This document shows positions 35,516-42,934 of a DNA stretch of 64,000 nucleotides, piece by piece. Location of the stretch: contig JBLLNP010000001.1 in assembly GCA_048058975.1 (NCBI GenBank), positions 310,001 to 374,000 on the forward strand, read 5' to 3'. Positions within the stretch are counted from its first letter, which is position 1. The number at the start of each line of letters is the position of its first letter. The notes beneath the pieces are model-generated. The model did no database searches, had not been told where the DNA came from, and saw nothing but the letters and a program-made list of their open reading frames with translations. A program made the translations under genes and the position numbers. The stretch comes from RHLJ01 sp048058975 (GTDB taxonomy: Bacteria > Bacteroidota > Rhodothermia > Balneolales > Balneolaceae).

Positions 35516-35601
35516 ACTAGTCGCTGAACTATGAAATTTGAACTTTGTATCCTTCCCTAAATGAATCTACCTTATTACTCAATATTTGAAAGGAGGGCGA
35601 G

Positions 35602-36384
35602 ATGAAAATCGCGATATATCAGGTTGATGCTTTTACCGATTCCGTATTTGGAGGAAATCCCGCTGCAGTTTGTCCGCTCAAAGAATGGATCAGGCCCGAA
35701 CTGATGCAGAAGATCGCGATGGAGAACAACCTTTCTGAAACGGCTTTCTTTGTGCGCGAAGGGGATTTGTATGCACTAAGATGGTTTACCCCTGTAGCGG
35801 AAGTAGATTTATGCGGACATGCCACTCTTGCTTCTGCACACGTGTTATTCGAAAAACTGGGGTACAGCAAAGAAGAAATCAAATTCGAAACCAGAAGCGG
35901 TCGTCTGATAGTTAGGAAAGAAGGAGACCACTTGGCGATGGATTTTCCATCAGATAAAATGGAACAGGTTCAGGGACCTCCAATCTTGTATCAGGCACTT
36001 GGAATAAAACCTAACATATTCACTTTCAAATCAGATGACTACATGATTGTACTCGATTCTGAAAGAGAGATAGCTGTTTTACAACCGGATTTCAGGATGT
36101 TGAAAGAAGTGGATGCGAGGGGTATAATTGTTACTGCCCCCGGCAATGAAGTGGATTTCGTTTCAAGGTTCTTCGCCCCCCGCCATAATATTGACGAAGA
36201 CCCGGTAACCGGATCAGCCCATACAAAGCTGACTCCATATTGGTCAGAACGGTTGGAAAAAAGAGAAATGCAGGCCAGACAAATTTCGGAACGAGTGGGT
36301 ACACTTACGGTTCGCGATAAAGTAGAACGGGTAGAAATCCTTGGTAAAGCGGTAACCTATTTAAGAGGGGAGATTGAAGTTTGA
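35602..36384 (+). CDS. PhzF-family isomerase-like protein
   Basis: 260 residues with the PhzF fold signature. It begins IYQVDAFTDSVFGGNPAAVCPL, has the catalytic Glu46 in ENNLSETAFFV, then LRWFTPVAEVDLCGHATLASAH and the second-half RFFAPRHNIDEDPVTGSAHTKL. GAAAGGAGG lies just before the ATG, a strong ribosome-binding site for this genome. The family is named after the phenazine-pathway isomerase, but isolated homologues such as this one are not in phenazine clusters and have unknown substrates. No partner genes. A GTCATTGCGAG repeat follows. Confidence 0.9.
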   Translation: MKIAIYQVDAFTDSVFGGNPAAVCPLKEWIRPELMQKIAMENNLSETAFFVREGDLYALRWFTPVAEVDLCGHATLASAHVLFEKLGYSKEEIKFETRSGRLIVRKEGDHLAMDFPSDKMEQVQGPPILYQALGIKPNIFTFKSDDYMIVLDSEREIAVLQPDFRMLKEVDARGIIVTAPGNEVDFVSRFFAPRHNIDEDPVTGSAHTKLTPYWSERLEKREMQARQISERVGTLTVRDKVERVEILGKAVTYLRGEIEV

Positions 36385-36396
36385 CTTTAAAACCCA

Positions 36397-36530
36397 GTCA
36401 TTGCGAGGAGTATCAATTAGAATGGTTGGTATATTTTTTTTCGACGAAGCAATCTCTTTATGCTTCATAAGATCACTTTGTCGAAAGGTTTTTTATTCAG
36501 GTATCAGAGTTCACAGCTCCTCGTGATGAC
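36397..36530. repeat. GTCATTGCGAGGAG dispersed inverted repeat (copy 1)
   Basis: Left end GTCATTGCGAGGAG (36397) and right end CTCCTCGTGATGAC (to 36530) are near-perfect complements; the interior carries CGACGAAGCAATCTC. A second copy is at 59804-59905. The type is widespread in Bacteroidota intergenic DNA, from general knowledge. Confidence 0.75.
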
Positions 36531-36565
36531 TATTATTTATAAATATTTAAGCAAGTAACTACACA

Positions 36566-37378
36566 ATGGAGTTATTAATTCTTCTACTAATCGGGTTGAT
36601 AGCAGGCCTCATCGCAGGATTGATGGGAGTTGGAGGAGGAATCATATTTACCCCGGTACTTTTCTTTTTGTTTGAGGGAGCAGGAGTAGAACAATCTGTT
36701 CAGTGGTCGGTGGCTTCCGGTTTGTTTTGCACCTTGATTGCAGCAGGCAGCAGTACAGTTCGCCAGTATCTTCAAAATAATATTTTCTGGGAAGAAGGTA
36801 TTAAACTTGGAGTGTTAGGAGCATTGGGGATTACCCTCGGGAAACTGGTGCTCACTTCTCCTTATTACAGCAGGGAAGAGTTCGTACTATTCTTCAGTTT
36901 AATTTTATTTTATGCAGCCTATATGATGTTTAGAAGAGGGAGAGATAAGTCTAAAGAAAACGACAGAAATTTTACCGAATTGAAATTACCTCAGCTACTC
37001 GTTACCGGAGGACTTGGAGGATTCATAGCTTCCCTTGCCGGAGTTGGCGGAGGAGGAATTATGGTTCCGATCATGAACTTATTCTACAAACAACCCTTCC
37101 GAAAAGCGGTAAGTGTTTCACAATTAGGAATGGTTATTTTGATTTCAGTTGGAGTAATTCAACTTGCGCTAATTGATGTGAGTTCATCCGGACTTACAGA
37201 ATTTACAATTGGTTATGTTGATTTTGGCGCGGCTGGCCCGCTTGCAATCGGAGGCTTAATAGGTGGATTCGGCGGTGCTTACCTCAACCACAAAATAAAC
37301 CGAAAATATTTGCAGTGGGGTTTTGCTATGTTGGCGGTAGTTATGGCGAGTAAATTACTTTGGGAGGTATTTGGTTAG
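36566..37378 (+). CDS. TSUP-family permease (TauE/SafE-like sulfite exporter family)
   Basis: 270 residues with about eight helices in two repeated halves, each with a Gly-rich motif: LIAGLMGVGGGIIFTPVLFF near the start and FIASLAGVGGGGIMVPIMN at about residues 152-170. These are the family's duplicated signatures. A third Gly-rich stretch LAIGGLIGGFGGAYLNHKI is close to the C-terminus. TSUP proteins move sulfite, sulfoacetate, hypotaurine or other organosulfur anions. The direction and substrate are unknown. The stop overlaps the start region of the glycosyltransferase gene, but a functional link is not obvious. Confidence 0.87.
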   Translation: MELLILLLIGLIAGLIAGLMGVGGGIIFTPVLFFLFEGAGVEQSVQWSVASGLFCTLIAAGSSTVRQYLQNNIFWEEGIKLGVLGALGITLGKLVLTSPYYSREEFVLFFSLILFYAAYMMFRRGRDKSKENDRNFTELKLPQLLVTGGLGGFIASLAGVGGGGIMVPIMNLFYKQPFRKAVSVSQLGMVILISVGVIQLALIDVSSSGLTEFTIGYVDFGAAGPLAIGGLIGGFGGAYLNHKINRKYLQWGFAMLAVVMASKLLWEVFG

Positions 37379-37382
37379 AAAA

Positions 37383-38525
37383 ATGAATATCGGATATATC
37401 ACAAAACAGGATCCAAACGATAAAAAAGCCTATTCGGGTACTCACGTTAATATGCTCCAGGCTTTACGAAGTAATTTTGAAGAAGTAAGTATACTTGGAC
37501 CTGTTGACCTTAATTATAAAATAATACCCAAAATTAAAGGTCGGGTTCTAAGAGCACTTTCTAAAAAAGTATATAAGTATCAATATGATACAGCATTAGC
37601 AAAAAAATCAGCTAAAGTAATCGACAGGAGAATCGAAATTGATAAGCCTGACGCTCTTCTTGCATCGTTGATGAGCCCGGAAGTGGCATATCTGGAAAGT
37701 AAAATTCCTTTTTATATAACTACGGATGCTACATTCCCTCTTTTGAATGAGATGTACAATAGCCACAGCAACTTGCATCCACTAAGTATTAAAGAAGCTT
37801 TGGCATTGGAAAAGAGAGCGTTCGAAAGAGCAACAAAATTAATTCTTCCACTGAAATGGCTGGCTGATTCAGCAATGAAGGAGTACGGAGTTTCAAGTAA
37901 AAAAATTGAGGTGATTCCATACGGATGTAATCTGGAACATAAGTTAAACTCCGAAGAAATAGATTCTGTAATACGATCGAGAATGGAGGCAAGACAAATT
38001 AATCTGCTATTTGTTGGGGTGAGATGGGAAGAAAAAGGAGGCCCGTTTGCGGTTGAAGTTCTTAGAGAGTTATTGGGCTTAGGATTGAATGCCAAGCTGA
38101 CTATTGCAGGATGTACTCCTCAGATTCCTGATCTGCCATCGCATGTCAACATTGTTGGTTTTCTTGATAAAACAGTACAAGCCGAATCCGAGCGATTAAC
38201 TGGGCTGTATGAGAAAGCGAGTTTTTTCATTATGCCAACAAAAGCTGAATGTGTGGGAATGTCTTTTATTGAAGCGGCTTCGATGGCTTTGCCAGCAATC
38301 GGAACTAATGTTGGCGGAGTACAGGAGGCAGTAATCCATGAAAAAACAGGATTTATTATTAAAGAGGCTTCTTCTGCAAAAGTAGCTGCAGAATGGGTAA
38401 GAAAGACCTGGGATGATGAGAAAGAGTATGAACAGATTTCAAGAGCTTCTTACCAAAAATACAGTGAAGTTATGAACTGGGAGACATGGGGGAAAAAGGT
38501 AAAAGAGATTATCGCAGATCAATAG
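37383..38525 (+). CDS. Glycosyltransferase family 4 (GT-B fold)
   Basis: 380 residues from ATG 37383; a TTG at 37371 overlapping the permease gene is less likely because the GGAGG at 37363 is too close to it. The N-terminal half binds acceptor (GYITKQDPNDKKAYSGTHVN). A hinge is followed by the GT4 domain: IEVIPYGCNL, LLFVGVRWEEKGGPFAVEVL, and the E-x7-E motif in PTKAECVGMSFIEAASMALP, then GTNVGGVQEAVIHEKTGFI. It transfers a sugar from a nucleotide donor, retaining configuration, at the cytoplasmic face. The acceptor is unknown, as no other sugar genes adjoin. Confidence 0.88.
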   Translation: MNIGYITKQDPNDKKAYSGTHVNMLQALRSNFEEVSILGPVDLNYKIIPKIKGRVLRALSKKVYKYQYDTALAKKSAKVIDRRIEIDKPDALLASLMSPEVAYLESKIPFYITTDATFPLLNEMYNSHSNLHPLSIKEALALEKRAFERATKLILPLKWLADSAMKEYGVSSKKIEVIPYGCNLEHKLNSEEIDSVIRSRMEARQINLLFVGVRWEEKGGPFAVEVLRELLGLGLNAKLTIAGCTPQIPDLPSHVNIVGFLDKTVQAESERLTGLYEKASFFIMPTKAECVGMSFIEAASMALPAIGTNVGGVQEAVIHEKTGFIIKEASSAKVAAEWVRKTWDDEKEYEQISRASYQKYSEVMNWETWGKKVKEIIADQ

Positions 38526-38555
38526 AAGTAAACGAAAAGAATATTAATCATCCTT

Positions 38556-38647
38556 GTCATTTCGAGCGAATGTGAGACATCTAAAAAGCTTGGAGGTGTT
38601 AGATAACTCTTTAGATTTCTCACCTCCATCGGAGGATTCGAAATGAC
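38556..38647. repeat. GTCATTTCGAG dispersed inverted repeat
   Basis: TTGTCATTTCGA near the left end and TCGAAATGACAG at the right end are complementary. Inside are GTGAGACATCT and AGATTTCTCACCTCC, also complementary in part. It fills the space between the glycosyltransferase gene and a convergent gene and could act as a terminator-like hairpin. Confidence 0.72.
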
Positions 38648-38690
38648 AGGTTCTTAGTTCCGTTTGTTACTTCGAACGTAATTAAGAAGC

Positions 38691-39143
38691 CTAAGTAGTT
38701 TTGTATTCAATATTTTTGAATTCGGAAATCTCCTTTAAATAAGACTTAAGGCTTTTAATCTGTTCAGTTGTATGTAGTGGGAGAGAAATCTTTTCAGTAG
38801 ATCCAACTTTGTTTTTAATCAGAATCTTATTTCTCTGGACTGAAATAGCTGATATTTTTTCCCATTTAATTGAGTCACGCTCTCCCCAATAAAATTTGTA
38901 ATGATGGGTTTGGATGCCATCTTCATTAATAGTTAGCGATTGCTTAGCCATAGCTCCAGGAAAGAAAGCGAAAACTATACCGCAAAGAATACTTGATAAA
39001 GCATTCATCCATTCTACTTCCATTCCATATTTTAACTCGTAACTAATCCATCCTAAAGAAAGTCCTATAAAAAGCGCTCCAAAAAAACGGATAGCTTTTA
39101 TATAAATAGTATTCGTATTAATCTCGAGTTTAAATTCTTTCAT
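38691..39143 (-). CDS. Hypothetical membrane protein with a PH-like C-terminal domain
   Basis: 150 residues. Two helices at about 18-36 (IRFFGALFIGLSLGWISYEL) and 44-65 (WMNALSSILCGIVFAFFPG) are followed by a soluble, beta-rich part (ISAISVQRNKILIKNKVGS) resembling bacterial PH-like domains of the YdbT type. This resemblance is by pattern only. It is located after the terminator of the ftsZ operon on the same strand, so it needs its own promoter. No function can be given. Confidence 0.55.
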   Translation of the reverse strand: MKEFKLEINTNTIYIKAIRFFGALFIGLSLGWISYELKYGMEVEWMNALSSILCGIVFAFFPGAMAKQSLTINEDGIQTHHYKFYWGERDSIKWEKISAISVQRNKILIKNKVGSTEKISLPLHTTEQIKSLKSYLKEISEFKNIEYKTT

Positions 39144-39201
39144 AGCTTATATTTAAGTTCATGTAAATAAAGTCTATTTAAAAGAAATTTTCAAGATGGA
39201 A

Positions 39202-39233
39202 TAAAAAAAGAAGCCCCGATCAAAGGGCTTCTT
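39202..39233 (-). terminator. Rho-independent terminator of the division cluster
   Basis: On the minus strand AGAAGCCC pairs with GGGCTTCT over an 8-base loop, followed by a run of T (39208 down to 39203). It lies 140 bases beyond the ftsZ stop, with the structured stretch 39237-39373 between. Confidence 0.85.
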
Positions 39234-39236
39234 TTA

Positions 39237-39373
39237 TTGTTAGCAATCTATAGCCTGCCGTCTGTAGGCCTGGCCGCTTAAACGCGACCTTGGCTATATT
39301 CATCCAGTAAACTAATCCGGCTTAGAGACACCATTCCCATGGGATCCCGGGGAAAAGCCGGTTTCTTGGAGAA
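39237..39373 (-). ncRNA. Putative structured RNA or 3' UTR element downstream of ftsZ
   Basis: About 135 bases, more GC-rich than other spacers, that can fold on the minus strand. Stem one is CCGGCTT (39361-39355) with AAGCCGG (39323-39317), enclosing the palindrome TCCCATGGGA. Stem two is TATAGCC (39298-39292) with GGCTATA (39255-39249), enclosing a hairpin GGTCGC/GCGGCC and a small GCC/GGC hairpin. The inner hairpin's T-G pair is a wobble only on the minus strand, which supports that orientation. It ends at the terminator. It does not match SRP RNA, tmRNA or RNase P signatures that I know. Confidence 0.4.
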
Positions 39374-40681
39374 TTAATCCATGATCTTTCGCAGGAATGC
39401 GGGCTGATCTGAATCGTCTTTTCTAATACGCTCCGTTCTGCTTTGGAAAGGAGCTACATTAGCACTTTGTTCTGTATCGGAGGAATAATCTTCTTCCTGT
39501 GCTGTAGGTTGCTCTTCTTTCTTTACGCTGAGGTCACGACGTAAGTAAGAAGGAGTGTCTAACCGCTTTAAATTGCCTTCACCTTTGTAAAAATCACCTG
39601 TAGTTCTGGTGAATCGGGTCGCGATTTCCTGCTTTGGCTGAGACTGATTTTTCAGTGCGTTTTCAGCGGCAACATTCATCGGTTTATTTGGAGCAACCCG
39701 AGCTGTATTTCGGTCTTCAGCAAGATCAAATCCGGTAGCAATTACCGTAACTCTGATTTCATCACCAAATTCCTCATCCAGTACAGTTCCTAAGATGATT
39801 TCTGCATCGTCGCCAGCTTCCTGCTGTATAATACTTGTTGCAGTAGTAGTTTCACGCATTCCCAGGTTAGCTCCTGCTGAGATGTTAACAAGAACATTTC
39901 GTGCACCACGAATGCTTACTCCGTCTAATAAAGGAGAATTAATAGCCTCACGGGCAGCAAGTTCGGCACGATCAGAACCGGATGCGGTTGCAGAGCCCAT
40001 AATGGCTGCACCTCCATCCGTCATCGTAGTACGAACGTCAGCAAAGTCAAGGTTAATAAGACCAGGCATCAGGATAAGATCGCTGATTCCACGGGTTGCG
40101 TTATACAATACCTCATTTGCCAGAGCAAAAGCCGCCATCAAAGATGTATTTTCATCTGCGATATCAAGCAAGCGTTCATTTGGGATTACTATTACTGTAT
40201 CGCAGTTTTTCTTTAGCTCGTTGATACCTTCAAGGGCATATTTCTTACGGATTTTACCTTCGCATTCAAATGGGGTTGTGATAATCCCCACGGTAAGAAT
40301 TCCTTTTCTTTTGGCCATTCCCGCCACTACGGGGGCACCTCCGGTTCCTGTTCCACCACCCATTCCGGCAGTTACAAAAACCATGTCGGCACTTTCAATG
40401 GCTTCCTCAATCTCGTGACGGTTTTCTTCCACCGCTTCACGACCGATTTCAGGACGTGCACCTGCTCCTAAACCACTGGTAAGGGCAGATCCAACCTGAA
40501 TCTTGAGGTCAGCCATGCTGTTTTTAAGTGCCTGGGCATCGGTATTAAGCGCGATATATTCCACGCTGTCGAGGCCCATATTTATCATATTATTGATAGC
40601 GTTTCCGCCACCACCACCAACGCCAATCACTTTAATCTTAGCGTTTTCCTGGCTTTGTTCATCAAAAAAGAAAGTAGCCAT
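39374..40681 (-). CDS. ftsZ: Cell division protein FtsZ
   Basis: 435 residues. The GTP-binding core includes IKVIGVGGGGGNAINNM, LNTDAQAL and the tubulin signature GMGGGTGTG at 106-114, then TPFECEGKIRKKYA and NLDFADVRTTM. A flexible linker of about 100 residues, rich in Gln, Glu and Ser, leads to the C-terminal conserved peptide DQPAFLRKIMD, which binds FtsA. CAGGAG precedes the ATG. It forms the cytokinetic ring in the cytoplasm. It is the last gene of the cluster, 60 bases after ftsA. Confidence 0.97.
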   Translation of the reverse strand: MATFFFDEQSQENAKIKVIGVGGGGGNAINNMINMGLDSVEYIALNTDAQALKNSMADLKIQVGSALTSGLGAGARPEIGREAVEENRHEIEEAIESADMVFVTAGMGGGTGTGGAPVVAGMAKRKGILTVGIITTPFECEGKIRKKYALEGINELKKNCDTVIVIPNERLLDIADENTSLMAAFALANEVLYNATRGISDLILMPGLINLDFADVRTTMTDGGAAIMGSATASGSDRAELAAREAINSPLLDGVSIRGARNVLVNISAGANLGMRETTTATSIIQQEAGDDAEIILGTVLDEEFGDEIRVTVIATGFDLAEDRNTARVAPNKPMNVAAENALKNQSQPKQEIATRFTRTTGDFYKGEGNLKRLDTPSYLRRDLSVKKEEQPTAQEEDYSSDTEQSANVAPFQSRTERIRKDDSDQPAFLRKIMD

Positions 40682-40741
40682 GATTACTCCTGTTTATGTT
40701 TGTTTACTGAATTATTTATTCTGTTTGTAGATGATTGCTGT

Positions 40742-42001
40742 TTAAAGTTCTTTGAACCAGCTCTTCATGCGATCAGCAATTTTCGCCATTACTTGTTCCA
40801 CGCTGGTTGCTTTTGCTGAAGAAGGAATCATTGTTTTATTGGTATTTGTGCCGGTTTGAAGGGCATGTACCACCAACCCAACGCCGGTAGCGTATATCGG
40901 GCTGTTCACTTCTTCCACCAGCCCACCGGTAATACCGAGAGGGATACCCACTTTGGCATCCATTCCCAGAATTTCAGATCCGAGAGCTGTAATATTCTTG
41001 ATCAAAGATCCACCACCGGTTAATACTACACCGGCACTAAGTGATTCCTGATATCCACTTCGTTTGATCTCAATACTTACGATTTCCAAAATTTCTTCCA
41101 TCCTTGCCTGAATAATTTTGGCGAGGATGCTCTTTGTAATTTCTTTGGGAGGACGGCCTGCGATTCCCGGAACGGTTATTACCTCATCGTTCTGGATCAT
41201 ATCGGCATAGCTTTCACCATGATTTCTTTTCAAAGTCTCAGCCTGATCATCCAATACGCTGAGGCCAAGTCGGATATCATCGGTTACTTTTTGTCCTGCA
41301 ATAGCAATTACTGCAGTATGTCGGATCGTATTATCCTGGAAGATGGCCACATCCGTTGTTCCTCCACCGATATCAACCAAAACAACACCCGCTTCTTTTT
41401 CTTCCTGATCGAGTACCGCATAAGACGAAGCGAGAGGCTCAAGAATGATATCTGCTACCTGATATCCGGCTCGTTCCACACATCGGTAGATATTCTTAGC
41501 CGCAGAAACCAGTCCCGTGATGATATGAACCTCGGCTTCCATGCGCATTCCGCTCATTCCAACGGGATCGCTGATGCCATCCTGGCCATCTACCACAAAC
41601 TCCTGCGGAATTACATGCAGAATCTGCTGATCTGTTGGGAGCATGATACGTTGGCAATCCTCTAACAAGCGCTCCACATCATGTCCGGTAATTTCATTGT
41701 CTTTGTTATTGATAGTGATCACTCCTTTGCTGCGCATACTGCGGATGTGATCTCCGGCAATACCCACATTCACAGAGTTCACCTGGATTCCGGAAGCGAG
41801 CTCAGCCTGTGCGATAGCGTCTTTGATGGCGCTTACCGTTTTGTCGATGTTAACGACCACGCCACGATTTAAACCATCGCTTGGAGCTTTTCCAACCCCG
41901 AGAATATTGATTCGTTGTTGTTCATCGATTGAGGCTACGATTGCGCATATTTTTGTTGTCCCGATATCGAGACCGACCATGATGTTTTCTTGTTCTGACA
42001 T
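40742..42001 (-). CDS. ftsA: Cell division protein FtsA
   Basis: 419 residues of the actin fold: GLDIGTTKICAIVASIDE at the N-terminus (phosphate 1), VNVGIAGDHIRSMRSKGVI in the 1C/SHS2 region, VVLVDIGGGTTDVAIF (phosphate 2) and GVVLTGGGSLIKNI (adenosine motif). The C-terminus MAKIADRMKSWFKEL is an amphipathic helix that tethers FtsA to the membrane, as usual. FtsA anchors FtsZ filaments and recruits FtsN-like partners. It lies between ftsQ and ftsZ with a repeat-filled 180-base gap before ftsQ. Confidence 0.96.
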   Translation of the reverse strand: MSEQENIMVGLDIGTTKICAIVASIDEQQRINILGVGKAPSDGLNRGVVVNIDKTVSAIKDAIAQAELASGIQVNSVNVGIAGDHIRSMRSKGVITINNKDNEITGHDVERLLEDCQRIMLPTDQQILHVIPQEFVVDGQDGISDPVGMSGMRMEAEVHIITGLVSAAKNIYRCVERAGYQVADIILEPLASSYAVLDQEEKEAGVVLVDIGGGTTDVAIFQDNTIRHTAVIAIAGQKVTDDIRLGLSVLDDQAETLKRNHGESYADMIQNDEVITVPGIAGRPPKEITKSILAKIIQARMEEILEIVSIEIKRSGYQESLSAGVVLTGGGSLIKNITALGSEILGMDAKVGIPLGITGGLVEEVNSPIYATGVGLVVHALQTGTNTNKTMIPSSAKATSVEQVMAKIADRMKSWFKEL

Positions 42002-42070
42002 GTCAGTTCCGCTTGTTTAATTGATTGCTAAAATTTTGTTCTCCATTAAAACCGGTAAGTCGTAATGACT

Positions 42071-42163
42071 CACCCTTCAATCCCCTCCGTTGGAGGGGAA
42101 GCTCAGATTGTTCTTTCCAATCCCCAACAAGTCCCCTCATGAGAGGGGATATAGGGGTGTGTT
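42071..42163. repeat. CCCCTC-type dispersed repeat inside the division operon (copy 3)
   Basis: CACCCTTCAATCCCCTCCG then TTGGAGGGG folds as a hairpin; AAGTCCCCTCATGAGAGGGG then ATATAGGGGTGTGTT is a second hairpin. The unit lies between ftsQ and ftsA and could affect mRNA stability there. Confidence 0.65.
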
Positions 42164-42181
42164 CAAATAGTTGAAATAAAA

Positions 42182-42934
42182 TCACGACTTCACCTCCCGG
42201 GTTACCACCTGGTTTTTGAATCTGAGATCCACCTGCTGCATTGTTTGAATTCCTTTTGTGCGGATTACATCTGCATAAAAGGCTTCCCAATTCCGAAGTT
42301 TTGTTTCGAAATCGTTGGTTCCAAAGACTAACTTTACTCCGTTCTCGTGGCTCAGTGCTACGACTCCTTCTTCGGGGCTGTAGGCAACTTCGCTGATCGT
42401 TGCCCACCCAAATTCGTTGGTTCTGGCTCCAACCAGAAAATCTCTGATTTGCCTGAATTCGTTAGATTTTAACGTGTCCATTCCCGCTGAAGCTCTGAAT
42501 CCATAGACCAGAGGTAAATCCAGCGTTTTTCCTTCCAGAATCGGAAGCCGAACTCCATCTTCATCTACATAGATTCGGTTGGAGCCCTGAACTAAAACTG
42601 CGATAGGTGTTCGTTCAGAAACTGTGAGCTTCAAATCACCGCTGGGTTCTACATACGGGGTAACAGACTTCACATAATTCAGAACTTCAACCCGGGCAAT
42701 TAAAGAAACCAGATTCAGGCTGTCCGGTTTTATTCCAAGAGTTACATTTGCAGCCCGTTCAACTTCTTCAGGAGTTGAGAAATAGGTTCCGGTTACTTCA
42801 ACTTCATTAATAGTCACGTTCCGGTTCCAGTACAAGGCTGCAAGCACAGCAATGCCAAGCACCATCAGGATGGCGGTTAACCAGGGTAGTAATTTCCCTT
42901 TTTGAGCTTCGGTATGTGTAGCCTCTTTACTCAA
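42182..42934 (-). CDS. ftsQ: Cell division protein FtsQ/DivIB
   Basis: 250 residues. After a basic N-terminus comes a single membrane helix (LLPWLTAILMVLGIAVLAALYW, about residues 15-36), a POTRA-like domain starting TINEVEVTGTYFSTPEEVE, and a beta domain with YVDEDGVRLPILEGKTLDLPLV. Sequence is weakly conserved in this family, so recognition rests on topology, the ISEVAYSPEEGVVAL section and position between murC and ftsA. It links the cytoplasmic ring with wall synthesis proteins FtsL and FtsB. It begins directly next to the murC stop. Confidence 0.85.
   Translation of the reverse strand: MSKEATHTEAQKGKLLPWLTAILMVLGIAVLAALYWNRNVTINEVEVTGTYFSTPEEVERAANVTLGIKPDSLNLVSLIARVEVLNYVKSVTPYVEPSGDLKLTVSERTPIAVLVQGSNRIYVDEDGVRLPILEGKTLDLPLVYGFRASAGMDTLKSNEFRQIRDFLVGARTNEFGWATISEVAYSPEEGVVALSHENGVKLVFGTNDFETKLRNWEAFYADVIRTKGIQTMQQVDLRFKNQVVTREVKS

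Larger units (their letters stand above)
35210..35601. other. Intergenic space between mutS2 and the PhzF gene: repeats and a stop-free stretch
   Basis: About 390 bases without a convincing gene. It contains half a GCCAC repeat (35273-35299), a CCCCTC-type repeat (35437-35465) and a GGCGGAT hairpin (35487-35515). From about 35299 to 35493 one plus frame is open for over 60 codons (VSIDEGNWLRRSSIVTRIKL and so on) but has no convincing start; it may be a decayed gene. Confidence 0.5.

Noticed and set aside
39237..39373. Classification of the post-ftsZ element as SRP RNA, tmRNA or RNase P RNA
   Set aside because: The GGAAGG tetraloop region of SRP RNA, the tRNA-like ends of tmRNA and the GAGGAAAGTCC of RNase P are all absent.
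39795..40418. 207-codon plus-strand frame inside ftsZ
   Set aside because: It is the antisense image of the conserved ftsZ coding sequence, rich in Ser, Ala, Ile and Pro; no separate support.
42003..42407. 134-codon minus-strand frame overlapping the start of ftsA's upstream gap and ftsQ
   Set aside because: Arg-, Ser- and Gly-rich, out of frame with ftsQ, and includes a dispersed repeat.
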